From positions 1 through 64,000 of the forward strand of contig NZ_JAYWXI010000005.1 in NCBI RefSeq assembly GCF_036016955.1: a DNA stretch of 64,000 nt, read 5' to 3'. The DNA is from JAYWXI01 sp036016955. Lineage in GTDB: Bacteria > Bacteroidota > Bacteroidia > Flavobacteriales > Weeksellaceae. The first letter of the stretch is position 1. Each line of letters opens with the position of its first letter. Below, piece after piece: positions 26,909 to 35,788 of this stretch. Under the pieces are notes generated by a model. The model searched no databases. It saw nothing but the letters and a program-made list of their open reading frames with translations, and was not told the origin of the DNA. Both the position numbers and the translations under genes were made by a program.

Positions 26909-27166
26909 ATGGCACACAAGAAAGGAGTTGGTAGCTCCAAAAACGGTAGAGAATCGCACTCCAAAAGACTTGGGGTAAAGATTTTCGGAGGTCAGGAAGC
27001 AATCGCGGGTAATATCATCGTGAGACAAAGAGGAACGACTCATCATCCGGGTGAAAACGTGGGAATGGGTAAGGATCACACTTTGTTTGCGCTTGTTGAC
27101 GGTAAAGTAGTTTTTACTAAGAAAGCAAACAACAGATCTTTTGTATCTGTAGAACCAAACGCATAG
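26909..27166 (+). CDS. rpmA: 50S ribosomal protein L27
   Basis: Ribosomal protein L27, 85 aa. The N-terminus MAHKKGVGSSKNGRES is the classic L27 start that reaches the peptidyl-transferase centre, with no N-terminal extension needing cleavage. RRQRGTTHHPGENVG-type motif is present (VRQRGTTHHPGENVGMGKDHTLFA). Second gene of the rplU-rpmA operon. Confidence 0.97.
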   Translation: MAHKKGVGSSKNGRESHSKRLGVKIFGGQEAIAGNIIVRQRGTTHHPGENVGMGKDHTLFALVDGKVVFTKKANNRSFVSVEPNA

Positions 27167-27184
27167 TTTTTTAATACGTTTGAA

Positions 27185-27220
27185 TAAAAAAATCCCGAAG
27201 CTTTTGCCTCGGGTTTTTTT
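27185..27220 (+). terminator. Terminator after rpmA
   Basis: Hairpin cccgaagc / gcctcggg (one mismatch) with a short loop, followed by a seven-T run. Confidence 0.75.
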
Positions 27221-27267
27221 ATGCTTATTTATAAAAAGAATAAAAGAAAAAGCGGGGTATGTTTTAA

Positions 27268-27309
27268 CTAAAACAAGCGAAGCTCTTTTATAGAACTTCG
27301 CTTGTTTTT
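27268..27309. terminator. Second terminator between rpmA and aspS
   Basis: Perfect 13-bp stem aaaacaagcgaag / cttcgcttgtttt with a 13-base loop. It lies just past the aspS stop, and T-rich flanks allow use in both directions. Confidence 0.75.
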
Positions 27310-27326
27310 TTTAAGATTCGGGACGA

Positions 27327-29081
27327 TTAATCTTTGGCCTCGGTCTTTAGGTAAAGTTCGTCCAATTGTTCTTTGGCGATTGGGCTAGGGGCGTCTATCA
27401 TGACGTCTCTTCCGCTGTTGTTTTTTGGGAAAGCAATGTAATCGCGTATAACTTCGTTACCGTCCAAAATAGCTACCAATCGGTCGAAACCAAAGGCTAG
27501 TCCGGCGTGAGGAGGTGCGCCGTAGCGGAAGGCTTGTAGGAGGAATCCGAATTGGGCTTCGGCTTCTTCTTTGGAAAAGCCCAGAAGGTCAAACATTTTG
27601 CTTTGAAGTTCTTTGTCGAAAATTCGGACGGATCCTCCGCCAATTTCGTTGCCGTTCAATACCATGTCGTATGCGTTGGCTCTGGCCTTGCCCGGATTGC
27701 TAGTGAGTAGTTCGATATCTTCGGGTTTTGGTGAAGTAAACGGATGGTGCATGGCATGGTAACGTCCGGATTCTTCGTCCCATTCTAATAGGGGGAAATC
27801 TACGACCCAAAGTGGGGCGAATTCATCTCCTTTTCGGAGACCCAATTGGTTGCCTAACTCCATTCGGAGGGCGGAAAGCTGGGTTCTTACCTTCGTGGTT
27901 TCTCCGCTTAGGATTAGCAGAAGGTCTCCAGGTTGGGCTCCGAAGCGCTCGGCGATACGTTTTAAATCGTCTTCATTATAGAATTTATTGACGGAAGAGG
28001 TCAGGGTACCGTCGTTTTGATATTTAATCCAAACCATTCCTGTAGCTCCTATTTGTGGGCGTTTTACCCATTCGGTCCAAGCGTCGATTTGTTTTCGGGT
28101 ATAGTCGGCACAGCCTTCCACGTTGATTCCCACTACCAGTTCGGCTTCATCGAAAATCTTGAAATCTTTGCCTTTGACCACCTCGTTTAGTTCGACGAAT
28201 TTCATTCCGAAACGGATGTCGGGTTTGTCGTTACCATAGGTTTTCATAGCTTCATCAAACGTAATTCTTGGAAAACGCTCAAAAGTCTGCCCCGTGAGAT
28301 CTTTCAGGAGTTTGGAAACTAATCCTTCGAAGATTTCCAAAACGTCTTCTTGTTCCACAAAGGCCATTTCGCAGTCGATTTGTGTGAATTCGGGCTGGCG
28401 GTCGGCGCGCAAATCCTCATCTCGGAAACACTTTACGATTTGGAAATAACGGTCCATACCGCCGACCATGAGAAGCTGTTTGAACGTTTGAGGCGATTGC
28501 GGCAGAGCGTAGAACTGCCCAGGATTCATTCGGCTGGGAACAACAAAGTCCCTTGCGCCTTCCGGGGTCGATTTAATCAATACGGGCGTTTCGACTTCGA
28601 TAAAACCTTTATCGGAGAGGTAGTTACGTATTTTTTGCGCCATTTGGTGGCGGAAGATCAGTTTGTCTTTTACTGGATTTCTTCGGATGTCCAAATAGCG
28701 GTATTTCATTCTTAACTCTTCCCCACCATCGGTTTGGTCTTCGATGGTAAAGGGGGGCAGAAGCGACTCGTTGAGAAGACGAAGTTCGGAAACCAAGATT
28801 TCGATTTCTCCGGTAGAAATTTTAGGATTCTTGGATGAGCGTTCAATGACGGTTCCCGTTACTTGAATCACGAATTCTCGTCCCAGTTTTTTAGCATTTT
28901 CCAAAAGTTCTTTGGATGAGCGTTCTTCGTCAAAGACCAGTTGGGTGATGCCGTAGCGGTCCCTTAGGTCAATCCATAGAACAAAGCCTTTGTCTCGGAT
29001 GGTCTGTACCCAGCCCGAAAGGGTTACTTTTTCGTTTAGGTTTTTTAGCGTTAATTCGCCGTTGGTGTGCGTTCTGAACAT
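27327..29081 (-). CDS. aspS: Aspartyl-tRNA synthetase
   Basis: Class II aminoacyl-tRNA synthetase of 584 aa, the bacterial-type long AspRS. The N-terminal OB-fold binds the anticodon (VTLSGWVQTIRDKGFVLWIDLRDRYG). Class II motifs follow: motif 2 FRDEDLRADRQPEFTQID and motif 3 GLAFGFDRLVAILDG, with a bacterial GAD insertion between. FPKNNSGRDVMIDAPSP closes the active-site region. The start at 29081 matches the family N-terminus (MFRTHTNGEL). Confidence 0.97.
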   Translation of the reverse strand: MFRTHTNGELTLKNLNEKVTLSGWVQTIRDKGFVLWIDLRDRYGITQLVFDEERSSKELLENAKKLGREFVIQVTGTVIERSSKNPKISTGEIEILVSELRLLNESLLPPFTIEDQTDGGEELRMKYRYLDIRRNPVKDKLIFRHQMAQKIRNYLSDKGFIEVETPVLIKSTPEGARDFVVPSRMNPGQFYALPQSPQTFKQLLMVGGMDRYFQIVKCFRDEDLRADRQPEFTQIDCEMAFVEQEDVLEIFEGLVSKLLKDLTGQTFERFPRITFDEAMKTYGNDKPDIRFGMKFVELNEVVKGKDFKIFDEAELVVGINVEGCADYTRKQIDAWTEWVKRPQIGATGMVWIKYQNDGTLTSSVNKFYNEDDLKRIAERFGAQPGDLLLILSGETTKVRTQLSALRMELGNQLGLRKGDEFAPLWVVDFPLLEWDEESGRYHAMHHPFTSPKPEDIELLTSNPGKARANAYDMVLNGNEIGGGSVRIFDKELQSKMFDLLGFSKEEAEAQFGFLLQAFRYGAPPHAGLAFGFDRLVAILDGNEVIRDYIAFPKNNSGRDVMIDAPSPIAKEQLDELYLKTEAKD

Positions 29082-29228
29082 TTTTCTATAGTCTGTTGAA
29101 TGTAGGTTTAAATTTGAAAGATAGGCGTTTGGGTTCCTATCGGTCAGGGAGGCAAAGATAAGGTTTTTGGATGGAAAATGTCGGGGAATATCTTTGGGGG
29201 TGTTAATGGAAACGGATGGTTTTTTATG

Positions 29229-29236
29229 TAGTTTTG
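29229..29236 (+). promoter_or_regulatory. Candidate -7 box TAGTTTTG close to nuclease start
   Basis: Fits TAnnTTTG and ends 5 bp before the ATG at 29242, so the transcript would be nearly leaderless. No -33 element at the usual spacing. Confidence 0.35.
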
Positions 29237-29241
29237 CGGGG

Positions 29242-29721
29242 ATGAAAAAGTTTTTGTTTTGCGTTTGTTTTATTTTATTTTCGTTTGTTTTATCGGCTCA
29301 GCATTATCAGGCGAAAGTGATTGGGGTGAAGGATGGCGATACGGTTGAAATTTTGTACAATGGGCTAGCCAGAGTGGTTCGTTTGGCGCATATTGATGCT
29401 CCCGAAAAAAATCAGCCCTACGGTAAAAAAGCGAAACAATACCTTTCGTCGCAGTGTTTTGGGCAGGTGGTGGAGGTGGTGGTTTCGGGGCGGCCGGATC
29501 GTTACGGGCGGTGGATTGCCGAGATTTTTTATAGAAATCAAAACCTTAACAAAGCCATGGTTCGTAAAGGGATGGCTTGGCATTTTAAGAAATATTCTTC
29601 GGATTCGGGGTATGCGGAGTTGGAGTCTGCTGCTAAGGCAAAGCGGGTAGGGTTGTGGCGGCAAGAGAATCCTGTAGCGCCTTGGGATTGGCGGAAGCAA
29701 CGTCGAGAGTTGCGCAAATGA
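29242..29721 (+). CDS. Exported thermonuclease (SNase-like) family nuclease
   Basis: Small secreted or periplasmic nuclease of 159 aa. The signal peptide is MKKFLFCVCFILFSFVLSAQ. The SNase OB-fold core carries KVIGVKDGDTVEILY, VRLAHIDAPEKNQPYGKKA (Arg/Asp catalytic region), then RYGRWIAEIF and NKAMVRKGMAWHF, ending GLWRQENPVAPWDWRK. The start at 29242 is chosen because the signal peptide begins there; the frame stays open upstream without sensible coding. Confidence 0.92.
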   Translation: MKKFLFCVCFILFSFVLSAQHYQAKVIGVKDGDTVEILYNGLARVVRLAHIDAPEKNQPYGKKAKQYLSSQCFGQVVEVVVSGRPDRYGRWIAEIFYRNQNLNKAMVRKGMAWHFKKYSSDSGYAELESAAKAKRVGLWRQENPVAPWDWRKQRRELRK

Positions 29722-29832
29722 AATGGTTGTTAAATTCCTTTTTTATGAGAGAAAGAGGTTAAGGAGAGCGGTTTTTGGAGTTTTTAGAGGATTTTTTTAT
29801 TTTTGTTCAATTAAAAATAAAATGTTAAAATT

Positions 29833-29943
29833 ATGGGAAAAGGAGATCAGAAAACAGCAAGAGGAAAGCGTAAAGCAGGAAGTTACGGTAAAACCAGACC
29901 TAGAAAAAAGGTAGCTGCAGCTAGAGCGGAGAAAAAAGCCTGA
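29833..29943 (+). CDS. 30S ribosomal protein bTHX
   Basis: Tiny basic protein of 36 aa: MGKGDQKTARGKRKAGSYGK followed by TRPRKKVAAARAEKKA. The opening MGKGD-KT-RGK and the YGKTRPRKK segment match the small ribosomal protein THX, which sits in the head of the 30S subunit in Thermus and Bacteroidota. It is too short for common ORF cut-offs. A perfect 18-bp terminator hairpin follows 20 bp after the stop, supporting an independent gene. Confidence 0.88.
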   Translation: MGKGDQKTARGKRKAGSYGKTRPRKKVAAARAEKKA

Positions 29944-29963
29944 TAGACGTTTTTATTTTTAAC

Positions 29964-30004
29964 AACAAAACAACCGGAAAGTTTAGCTTTCCGGTTGTTT
30001 TGTT
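29964..30004. terminator. Perfect 18-bp bidirectional terminator
   Basis: aacaaaacaaccggaaag (29964-29981), loop tttag, and its exact reverse complement (29987-30004). It lies between the convergent bTHX and DUF937 genes. Confidence 0.88.
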
Positions 30005-30025
30005 AATTAGGGTGGGAGAATTTGT

Positions 30026-30676
30026 TTACTTGTTTCCGAATAGACCTCCTAAAAGACTTCCTAAACCACCTTGTTGTTTGTCTTGCGATGAGCTTCCTCC
30101 TAACACGCTTCCTAAAATATCGTTTAACGGATTGCTTGAGTTTGAATCGCTTTGGCCACCGCCTAAGACTTGACCTAAAATGCTACCCAAAGGACTATCT
30201 TGAGTGTTGTCTGTTGATCCGCCCAAAAGGTTGCCTAAAAGATCACCAATTCCACCGGCATTCACATTGTTTTGTTGTTTTTGTTTGCCAATGTAGCCCA
30301 TGATGATGGGAGCCAGCATGGCTAGAATAGGACCTATTTTTCCTGCGGAGATTCCGGTTTCTTGGGAGAGTGAATTTTCCACTTGGGCTTTTTGACTTCC
30401 GAAGATGTGATCCAAAATCGAACTTCCTTCAGATTCTCTTTCCAAGGCTTGGGATGGGTTGTTTAGGATGCTACCGTCGTGGTTTTTGTCTAAAGCGTTA
30501 TTTAGGGCTTCGGCCTCTTTGGCATCCTGCGATTTTTTTCTCAGGTAGGAGATAATCAGCGGGGCAGCAACGGCTAAAAGCGCAATGATCTGGTTTCGGC
30601 TTACTCCGAATTTGTTCTCGGCCTGTTCGGCAACTTGATTTCCGGTATTGCCGGTAATGAGATCGATAAGATTCAT
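30026..30676 (-). CDS. DUF937 family protein
   Basis: Protein of 216 aa. Residues 1-~140 match DUF937 (MNLIDLITGNTGNQVAEQAENKFGVSRNQIIALL, then ETGISAGKIGPILAMLAPIIMGYIGKQ), helical and YidB-like, function unknown. The C-terminal 75 residues are low-complexity Gly/Leu/Ser/Asp repeats (GDLLGNLLGGSTDN, GSILGQVLGGG, DILGSVLGGS, GSLLGGLFGNK). Transcribed alone. Confidence 0.85.
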   Translation of the reverse strand: MNLIDLITGNTGNQVAEQAENKFGVSRNQIIALLAVAAPLIISYLRKKSQDAKEAEALNNALDKNHDGSILNNPSQALERESEGSSILDHIFGSQKAQVENSLSQETGISAGKIGPILAMLAPIIMGYIGKQKQQNNVNAGGIGDLLGNLLGGSTDNTQDSPLGSILGQVLGGGQSDSNSSNPLNDILGSVLGGSSSQDKQQGGLGSLLGGLFGNK

Positions 30677-30787
30677 GATTTGAAGGTATAAAGATTAATC
30701 GGGAATAAAACATCAAAAAATATTCCTTTCGTTTGTTTTCGAGAGAAATATTTTGTTTCCGGGTTTATGTTTCTGACTTTTAAGGGG

Positions 30788-31300
30788 TTATTTTTTTTTG
30801 AAAATGGGAACGTTACTGCAGGCTTCGCCGAACATTAAGGACTTTACCAAAGGCTTCAGATGTTCAACCAGTTCCACGTAAGCGTTTTCGGGGATTGATT
30901 GATCGCTGCATCCTTTGACCAAAACCCTTTTATCTTTTAAAGGACTAAAATCGTGGTTTTGCATGGCTTGATGCATTAATAGGGTTTCTAAATCCTCTTG
31001 GTTCCCGAAAACGATTTTTTTGGCATGGCCGGTGAGTTTTGCGGTTAAAAGAAAATAGGACCAAAGAGGAACGATAGCCTCGGCCGAATTATAGAGGTAA
31101 ACAAAGCAGTCTTTGTAGTGCTCAGGATTCAGGGCGTCGACTTTTTCGCGAAAATCTTTTTCCTTTAGAATCAGTCCCTCCCAAAGAAAATCTTTTAGGT
31201 CAATGCCTTTTCGGGGGCCTTTGGGTAGGAGCTCGGAGAGGTCGAAATTGATAAGACCACTTTCGGCTACTTTATTTTTGATTTCAAATTCGTTTGACAT
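30788..31300 (-). CDS. DUF2480 family protein
   Basis: Cytoplasmic protein of 170 aa belonging to DUF2480, a Bacteroidota family of unknown function. Conserved-looking blocks are SGLINFDLSELLPKGPRKGIDLKDFLWEGLILKEKDFR, VYLYNSAEAIVPLWSYFLL and RVLVKGCSDQSIPENAYVEL, ending GEACSNVPIFK with a Cys near the end. It is transcribed alone, divergent from lpxB with 174 bp between. Confidence 0.85.
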   Translation of the reverse strand: MSNEFEIKNKVAESGLINFDLSELLPKGPRKGIDLKDFLWEGLILKEKDFREKVDALNPEHYKDCFVYLYNSAEAIVPLWSYFLLTAKLTGHAKKIVFGNQEDLETLLMHQAMQNHDFSPLKDKRVLVKGCSDQSIPENAYVELVEHLKPLVKSLMFGEACSNVPIFKKK

Positions 31301-31406
31301 GACGGGATTTTATGAACCGGGCAAAATTAAGAGAAATTATTGATTTCTATTTTGAATTTTAATTCGGATTAGAGAATCGGGAGAATAGCGGCTTACAGAA
31401 TTGTTG

Positions 31407-31414
31407 TACCTTTG
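31407..31414 (+). promoter_or_regulatory. Candidate -7 box TACCTTTG for lpxB
   Basis: Fits TAnnTTTG and lies 60 bp before the lpxB start codon. No clear -33. Confidence 0.4.
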
Positions 31415-31474
31415 TTTGGCGTCGGAGAATAAAGGCGCAATATTTGAAACGTATAAACCTTAAAAAAGTCGATT

Positions 31475-32590
31475 TTGAAATATTATATCATAGCGGGGGA
31501 AGCCTCGGGCGATTTGCATGCCAGTAACTTGATGAAGCGTCTTCAGGTAAGGGATTCGCAGGCGGAATTCAGATTTTGGGGTGGCGATTTGATGGCTTCT
31601 GTTGCGGGGCATAAACCGGTAAAACATTATCGGGATTTGGCGTTTATGGGATTTGTAGAAGTGTTAATGAACCTCAGGACCATTCTTTCCAACATAAAAT
31701 TTTGCAAAGCGGATTTGGAAGCCTGCCGTCCGGATGTTTTGATTTTGGTGGATTATCCGGGGTTTAATCTTAGGGTAGCCCGTTTTGCGAAGACTTTGGG
31801 TATTAAGGTGGTTTATTATATTTCGCCTCAGCTTTGGGCGTGGAAGGAAGGCCGGGTAGAGATCGTGAAAAAGTATGTGGACGAGATGCTGGTGATTTTA
31901 CCTTTTGAAAAGGCTTTTTATCAAAAGCATGGCGTGGAGGCTCATTTTGTTGGTCACCCTTTATTGGATGCGATTTCGGGATTAGCTCCGTTGGATAGGG
32001 AAGGCTTTAAGGCTGAGAATGGTTTGGACGAGAGGGAAATTATTGCTTTGCTTCCGGGCTCTCGAACGCAGGAGGTGGAAAAGATGTTGGAGGTGATGCT
32101 TTCGGTTCGGCCTTATTTTAGTCGTTATCAGTTTGTTATTGCGGGGGCGCCGAGCCTTCCTGAATCTTTTTATCGAAAGTATGTGGATGACGACGTGCAT
32201 TTTGTCTCTAACAGAACGTACGATTTGCTTCGGTGTTCGGAGGCGGCACTGGTTACTTCGGGGACGGCTACTTTGGAGACGGCATTGCTTGGAGTTCCCG
32301 AAGTGGTTTGTTATCGGGGGAGCCGTTTGTCCTATGCCATTGCTAAACGTTTGGTGAAACATATCCGTTATATTTCGTTGGTGAATCTCATTATGGACCG
32401 TGAAGTGGTGAAAGAGTTGATTCAAGGGGACTTGAATCGTGAGAATCTGGTTTCGGAATTGGGTAAGGTTTTGCAGGGGGATCGGGAAAGAATTTTGCGG
32501 GATTACCACGAACTTCGTCAGATTTTGGGAGGGAAGGGAGCAAGTGATAAGGCGGCGGCCATCATTACCGGTGAATTAGAGAAAGATTGA
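31475..32590 (+). CDS. lpxB: Lipid-A-disaccharide synthase
   Basis: GT19 glycosyltransferase joining UDP-2,3-diacylglucosamine and lipid X in lipid A synthesis, at the inner-membrane surface. Family motifs are IIAGEASGDLHASNLM at the start, DLAFMGFVEVL, DYPGFNLRVARFAKTLGIKVVYYISPQLWAWKEGR, and the donor-site ALLPGSRTQEVEKML, SGTATLETALLGVPEVVCYRGS. Length 371 aa is normal. It uses a TTG start (31475) that places the conserved N-terminus correctly. lpxA, C, D and K are not in the window. Confidence 0.95.
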   Translation: MKYYIIAGEASGDLHASNLMKRLQVRDSQAEFRFWGGDLMASVAGHKPVKHYRDLAFMGFVEVLMNLRTILSNIKFCKADLEACRPDVLILVDYPGFNLRVARFAKTLGIKVVYYISPQLWAWKEGRVEIVKKYVDEMLVILPFEKAFYQKHGVEAHFVGHPLLDAISGLAPLDREGFKAENGLDEREIIALLPGSRTQEVEKMLEVMLSVRPYFSRYQFVIAGAPSLPESFYRKYVDDDVHFVSNRTYDLLRCSEAALVTSGTATLETALLGVPEVVCYRGSRLSYAIAKRLVKHIRYISLVNLIMDREVVKELIQGDLNRENLVSELGKVLQGDRERILRDYHELRQILGGKGASDKAAAIITGELEKD

Positions 32591-32636
32591 GAAGTCGGGA
32601 GACATCTGCCTTTTAGTTAAAACGAAAAACCTATAA

Positions 32637-32672
32637 AACTAAAGAACGGCTTCACTGAGCCGTTCTTTATTG
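32637..32672. terminator. Bidirectional terminator between lpxB and M3 peptidase gene
   Basis: Perfect 10-bp stem aaagaacggc / gccgttcttt with an 8-base loop, flanked by A/T runs. Confidence 0.8.
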
Positions 32673-32674
32673 GT

Positions 32675-34831
32675 TTATTTTAGGAACCCTTTGTCTTTTA
32701 GTAGAGGGGTGATTTCGGGGTCTTTTCCGGTAAACTCTCTGAAGGCTTGGTTCAAGTCCACCGAGTTTCCTACGGAAAGGATGTATTGACGGAAGCGGTC
32801 GCCGTTTTCACGGGTCATTCCTCCATGGGTTTTGATGTAATCCCAAGCGGCGGAATTAAGAACGTCGGACCACATATAGGCATAGTACCCTGCCGAATAG
32901 CCGCCCCCGAAAATATGGGCGAAGTAGGGCGAGTGGTATCTTGGTGGGACTTGGCTAAGGGTAAATCCGAATCGATCCAATGCCTTTTTTTCAAACTCCA
33001 AAGTGGGGAGAAGCTGATTTTCGTCGGTAACAGAATGCCAAGCCATGTCGATGGTTGCAGCCGAAACTAACTCTGTTGTGGCGTACCCTTGGTTGAACGA
33101 GCGGGCTTTCTTTATTTTTTCCACCAAGGCTTGGGGCATTGGTTTTTGGGTTTGGTAATGCAGAGCGTAATTTTTCAGAACTTCAGGTTCCAAGGCGAAA
33201 AATTCGTTGATTTGCGAAGGGAACTCTACGAAATCCCTTGGGGTTGCCGTTCCGGAAAGGGTGACGTACTTTTGGTTGGCGAAAAGACCGTGAAGAGTAT
33301 GTCCGAATTCGTGAAACATGGTTTCGACGTCATCGTAAGAAATGAGGGAGGGTTTTCCCGGAGCGGGTTTTTGATAATTGAAGACATTTACGATTACCGG
33401 CTTTTGCTTCAATAAGTGGGACTGTTCCACGAAGTTGCTCATCCATGCGCCTCCGCCTTTGTTGCTTCGGGTATAGAAGTCGAGGTAGTATAGGGCCATG
33501 GATTTTCCGTCGCGGTCGAAAACCTCGTAGACGGTCACATCAGGATGGTAGACCGGTAAATCGGTTCTTTTCTTGAAAGTGATGCCGTAAAATTTTTCTG
33601 CAGCGTAAAAAACCCCTTTTTCCAGTACGGTATTAACTTCAAAATACGGTTTTATTTCGTTCTCGTCGAGGTCGTATTTGGCTTTTCTCACTTGTTCGGC
33701 ATAGAAATTCCAGTCCCAAGGAGCCAATTCGAAGCCTCCTTTTTGGGCGTCAATCAGGGCTTGGATTTCTTCTTTTTCTTTTTTGGCTGTTTCAACGGCC
33801 GGTGTTGCCAGTTGGTGCAGAAGTTTCATGGCTTTGTCTGGCGATTGGGCCATTTGGTCTTGCAGTTTCCATTCGGCAAAAGAGTTTTTCCCTTGGAGTT
33901 TGGCTTTTCTTAGTCTCAGACGGGCAATTCTTTCGATGGTTTCTCGGGTATCATTGGCATCTCCTTTTTCGGCTCTATACCAAGAGGCTTTGAAGAGCTT
34001 TTCTCTTGTTTTTCGGTCTTTTAGATTTTGGAGCAGAGGCTGTTGGGTGGTATTTAGAAGGGACAGAAGGTATTTTCCTTCCAGTCCGGCGTTTTTGGCG
34101 TCGGCAGCAGCTGCAGCGATTTGGTCTTCGGAAAGGCCGTCTAATTCTTTAACGTCGGTAATGACTACGCCTCCTTTTTTTCGAGCTTCCAGTAACTTAT
34201 TGGAAAACTGGGTGGAAAGGGTGGCCAGTTCGGAGTTGATTTTTTTTAGTTCTTCTTTTTTGTCGGCAGAAAGATTTGCTCCTGCAATTTCGAAACGTTT
34301 GAGGTAGTATTCTGTCAGTCTTTTGCTTTCGGCATCCAAACGCGACGTGTCAATGGCTTTGAAACGGGCGTATAGTTTGTCGTTCAGAAAGATTTTGTCC
34401 GACTGGGCGGAGAAAATGGGCGCGTATTCCTCTTGTATTTTTTGGAGGGTAGGGTTGGTGTTGGAACCTGATAGATTGTAGAAAATCGTTTGGGCTCTTT
34501 GCAGGACCTCGCCGCTGTTTTCCAAGGCGAGTACGGTATTTTCAAAAGTTGGAGCGGCCGGATTGTTGGCTATATTTGCTATTTCGGCAGACTGAACTTT
34601 CAGCCCGTAATCGAAAGCGGGTTTATAGTGCTCGTCTTTTATTTTGTCAAATTCGGGTGCTTGGTACTGGAGGGTACTTTTAACCATGAAAGGATTACCG
34701 GCAAGTGAGGCCTCGGGGGATGGCAGAGATTGTGCTGTCGGAGCGTTGTTTCTTGATGTGTTCATAGTGGAAGTGCAGGCGGTCAAAGCGGCCAGCGAAG
34801 AAATAAAAAATAGGGATGTAATATTTTTCAT
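32675..34831 (-). CDS. M3 family metallopeptidase, peptidyl-dipeptidase Dcp type (lipoprotein)
   Basis: Zinc peptidase of 718 aa resembling Dcp, which removes C-terminal dipeptides. The zinc motif HEFGH (His507, Glu508, His511) sits in MFHEFGHTLHGLF, and the substrate-side HSPYFAHIFGGGYSAGYYAY lies near 640. An N-terminal signal peptide ending LAALTAC suggests a lipoprotein exported from the cytoplasm. With the S9 peptidase at 4593 it fits extracytoplasmic oligopeptide digestion. Transcribed alone, divergent from the GIN-domain gene. Confidence 0.93.
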   Translation of the reverse strand: MKNITSLFFISSLAALTACTSTMNTSRNNAPTAQSLPSPEASLAGNPFMVKSTLQYQAPEFDKIKDEHYKPAFDYGLKVQSAEIANIANNPAAPTFENTVLALENSGEVLQRAQTIFYNLSGSNTNPTLQKIQEEYAPIFSAQSDKIFLNDKLYARFKAIDTSRLDAESKRLTEYYLKRFEIAGANLSADKKEELKKINSELATLSTQFSNKLLEARKKGGVVITDVKELDGLSEDQIAAAAADAKNAGLEGKYLLSLLNTTQQPLLQNLKDRKTREKLFKASWYRAEKGDANDTRETIERIARLRLRKAKLQGKNSFAEWKLQDQMAQSPDKAMKLLHQLATPAVETAKKEKEEIQALIDAQKGGFELAPWDWNFYAEQVRKAKYDLDENEIKPYFEVNTVLEKGVFYAAEKFYGITFKKRTDLPVYHPDVTVYEVFDRDGKSMALYYLDFYTRSNKGGGAWMSNFVEQSHLLKQKPVIVNVFNYQKPAPGKPSLISYDDVETMFHEFGHTLHGLFANQKYVTLSGTATPRDFVEFPSQINEFFALEPEVLKNYALHYQTQKPMPQALVEKIKKARSFNQGYATTELVSAATIDMAWHSVTDENQLLPTLEFEKKALDRFGFTLSQVPPRYHSPYFAHIFGGGYSAGYYAYMWSDVLNSAAWDYIKTHGGMTRENGDRFRQYILSVGNSVDLNQAFREFTGKDPEITPLLKDKGFLK

Positions 34832-34901
34832 GTCAAAATTGTTATGTTTTTTGAGTGCTAAAGATACTTATTTTAAATAAATTTGAAAAAAAACAAAAAT
34901 T

Positions 34902-35708
34902 ATGAAAACAGGAGTAATTACGGTATTGGCGGTTTGGCTTTTGGCGGCTTGTTCCAGCAAAGAAGGAAAGGTTACGGTTCGAGAAAACTTCAATACTTCC
35001 GAGTCGTCGGCTTCGTTTACGAAGGGGGACCGGGAGTATACGATGGATTTTGAGGGGATTGAAGTCTCTACGGGCATTGATGCGGAGGTATTTCGTTCGG
35101 AGGTGGAAAAAGTGATTTTGGAGGGCGACTCGGAGGTCTTGGATAAGGTGGAGGTTAAAGTGGAGAAAGGTCGTTTGCATATTCGTTTTGCTTCCGGGGT
35201 TAATCGGGTTCGTCGGGATCGGGTAAAAGCTCGGATTTATGCGCGAGATATTGTTTTCATTGAGGCTAATTCCGCAGCAGATATTGTTCTAAAGGATAAG
35301 TTTGTGCAGGAGAAAATGAGTGTTAGAGCGAGCAGTGCCGGCGAGATCGAAGGGGCGTTGGAGGCGAATGATTTATCGATTCAGGCTTCTAGTAGTGGGG
35401 TGTACAAAGGGGATGTTTGGGCGGTTAATCTTTCGGTTTCGACGAGTTCTTCAGGGGAGGTTTCGCTTCAGGGGAAGGCGAAAAATAGTCAAATGGAAGC
35501 GTCTTCTTCGGGAGAGATTCAATCGAAAAATTTAGTGACGGAAAAAGCGCTTTTGCAGGCTTCAAGTTCCGGTTCGATTGCGGTGTCGGTATCGGGTGAG
35601 GCCAAGGCTTCGGCGAGTTCGAGCGGTTCCGTTAAGGTCGGTCGAACGCAGCCAAACGTACCGGTCCAACGGGATGAAAGCAGTGGAGGAGAGGTGAAAA
35701 TTCGCTAG
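34902..35708 (+). CDS. Head GIN domain (DUF2807) lipoprotein
   Basis: Lipoprotein of 268 aa (lipobox LLAAC) with the 'head GIN' beta-helical domain found widely in Bacteroidota and often described as autotransporter/adhesin-head-like. The motif GIEVSTGIDAEVF is followed by repeating strands of Ser-Ser-Gly (SSAGEIEG, SSSGVYKG, SSSGEVSL, SSSGEIQS, SSSGSIAV, SSSGSVKV) about every 18-20 residues, the turns of a small beta-solenoid. No partner genes adjoin. Function unknown. Confidence 0.88.
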   Translation: MKTGVITVLAVWLLAACSSKEGKVTVRENFNTSESSASFTKGDREYTMDFEGIEVSTGIDAEVFRSEVEKVILEGDSEVLDKVEVKVEKGRLHIRFASGVNRVRRDRVKARIYARDIVFIEANSAADIVLKDKFVQEKMSVRASSAGEIEGALEANDLSIQASSSGVYKGDVWAVNLSVSTSSSGEVSLQGKAKNSQMEASSSGEIQSKNLVTEKALLQASSSGSIAVSVSGEAKASASSSGSVKVGRTQPNVPVQRDESSGGEVKIR

Positions 35709-35732
35709 GGAAATCGGAACAACAGGTTGAAT

Positions 35733-35768
35733 AAAAAAAGAGCGGTTTTTTAACGGCTCTTTTTTATT
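35733..35768. terminator. Bidirectional terminator between GIN and TPM genes
   Basis: Hairpin aaaaaagagcgg / cggctctttttt with one mismatch and a T-rich loop, A- and T-runs on both flanks. Confidence 0.65.
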
Positions 35769-35788
35769 AGTAGGTAGTTTTGTTTTTC

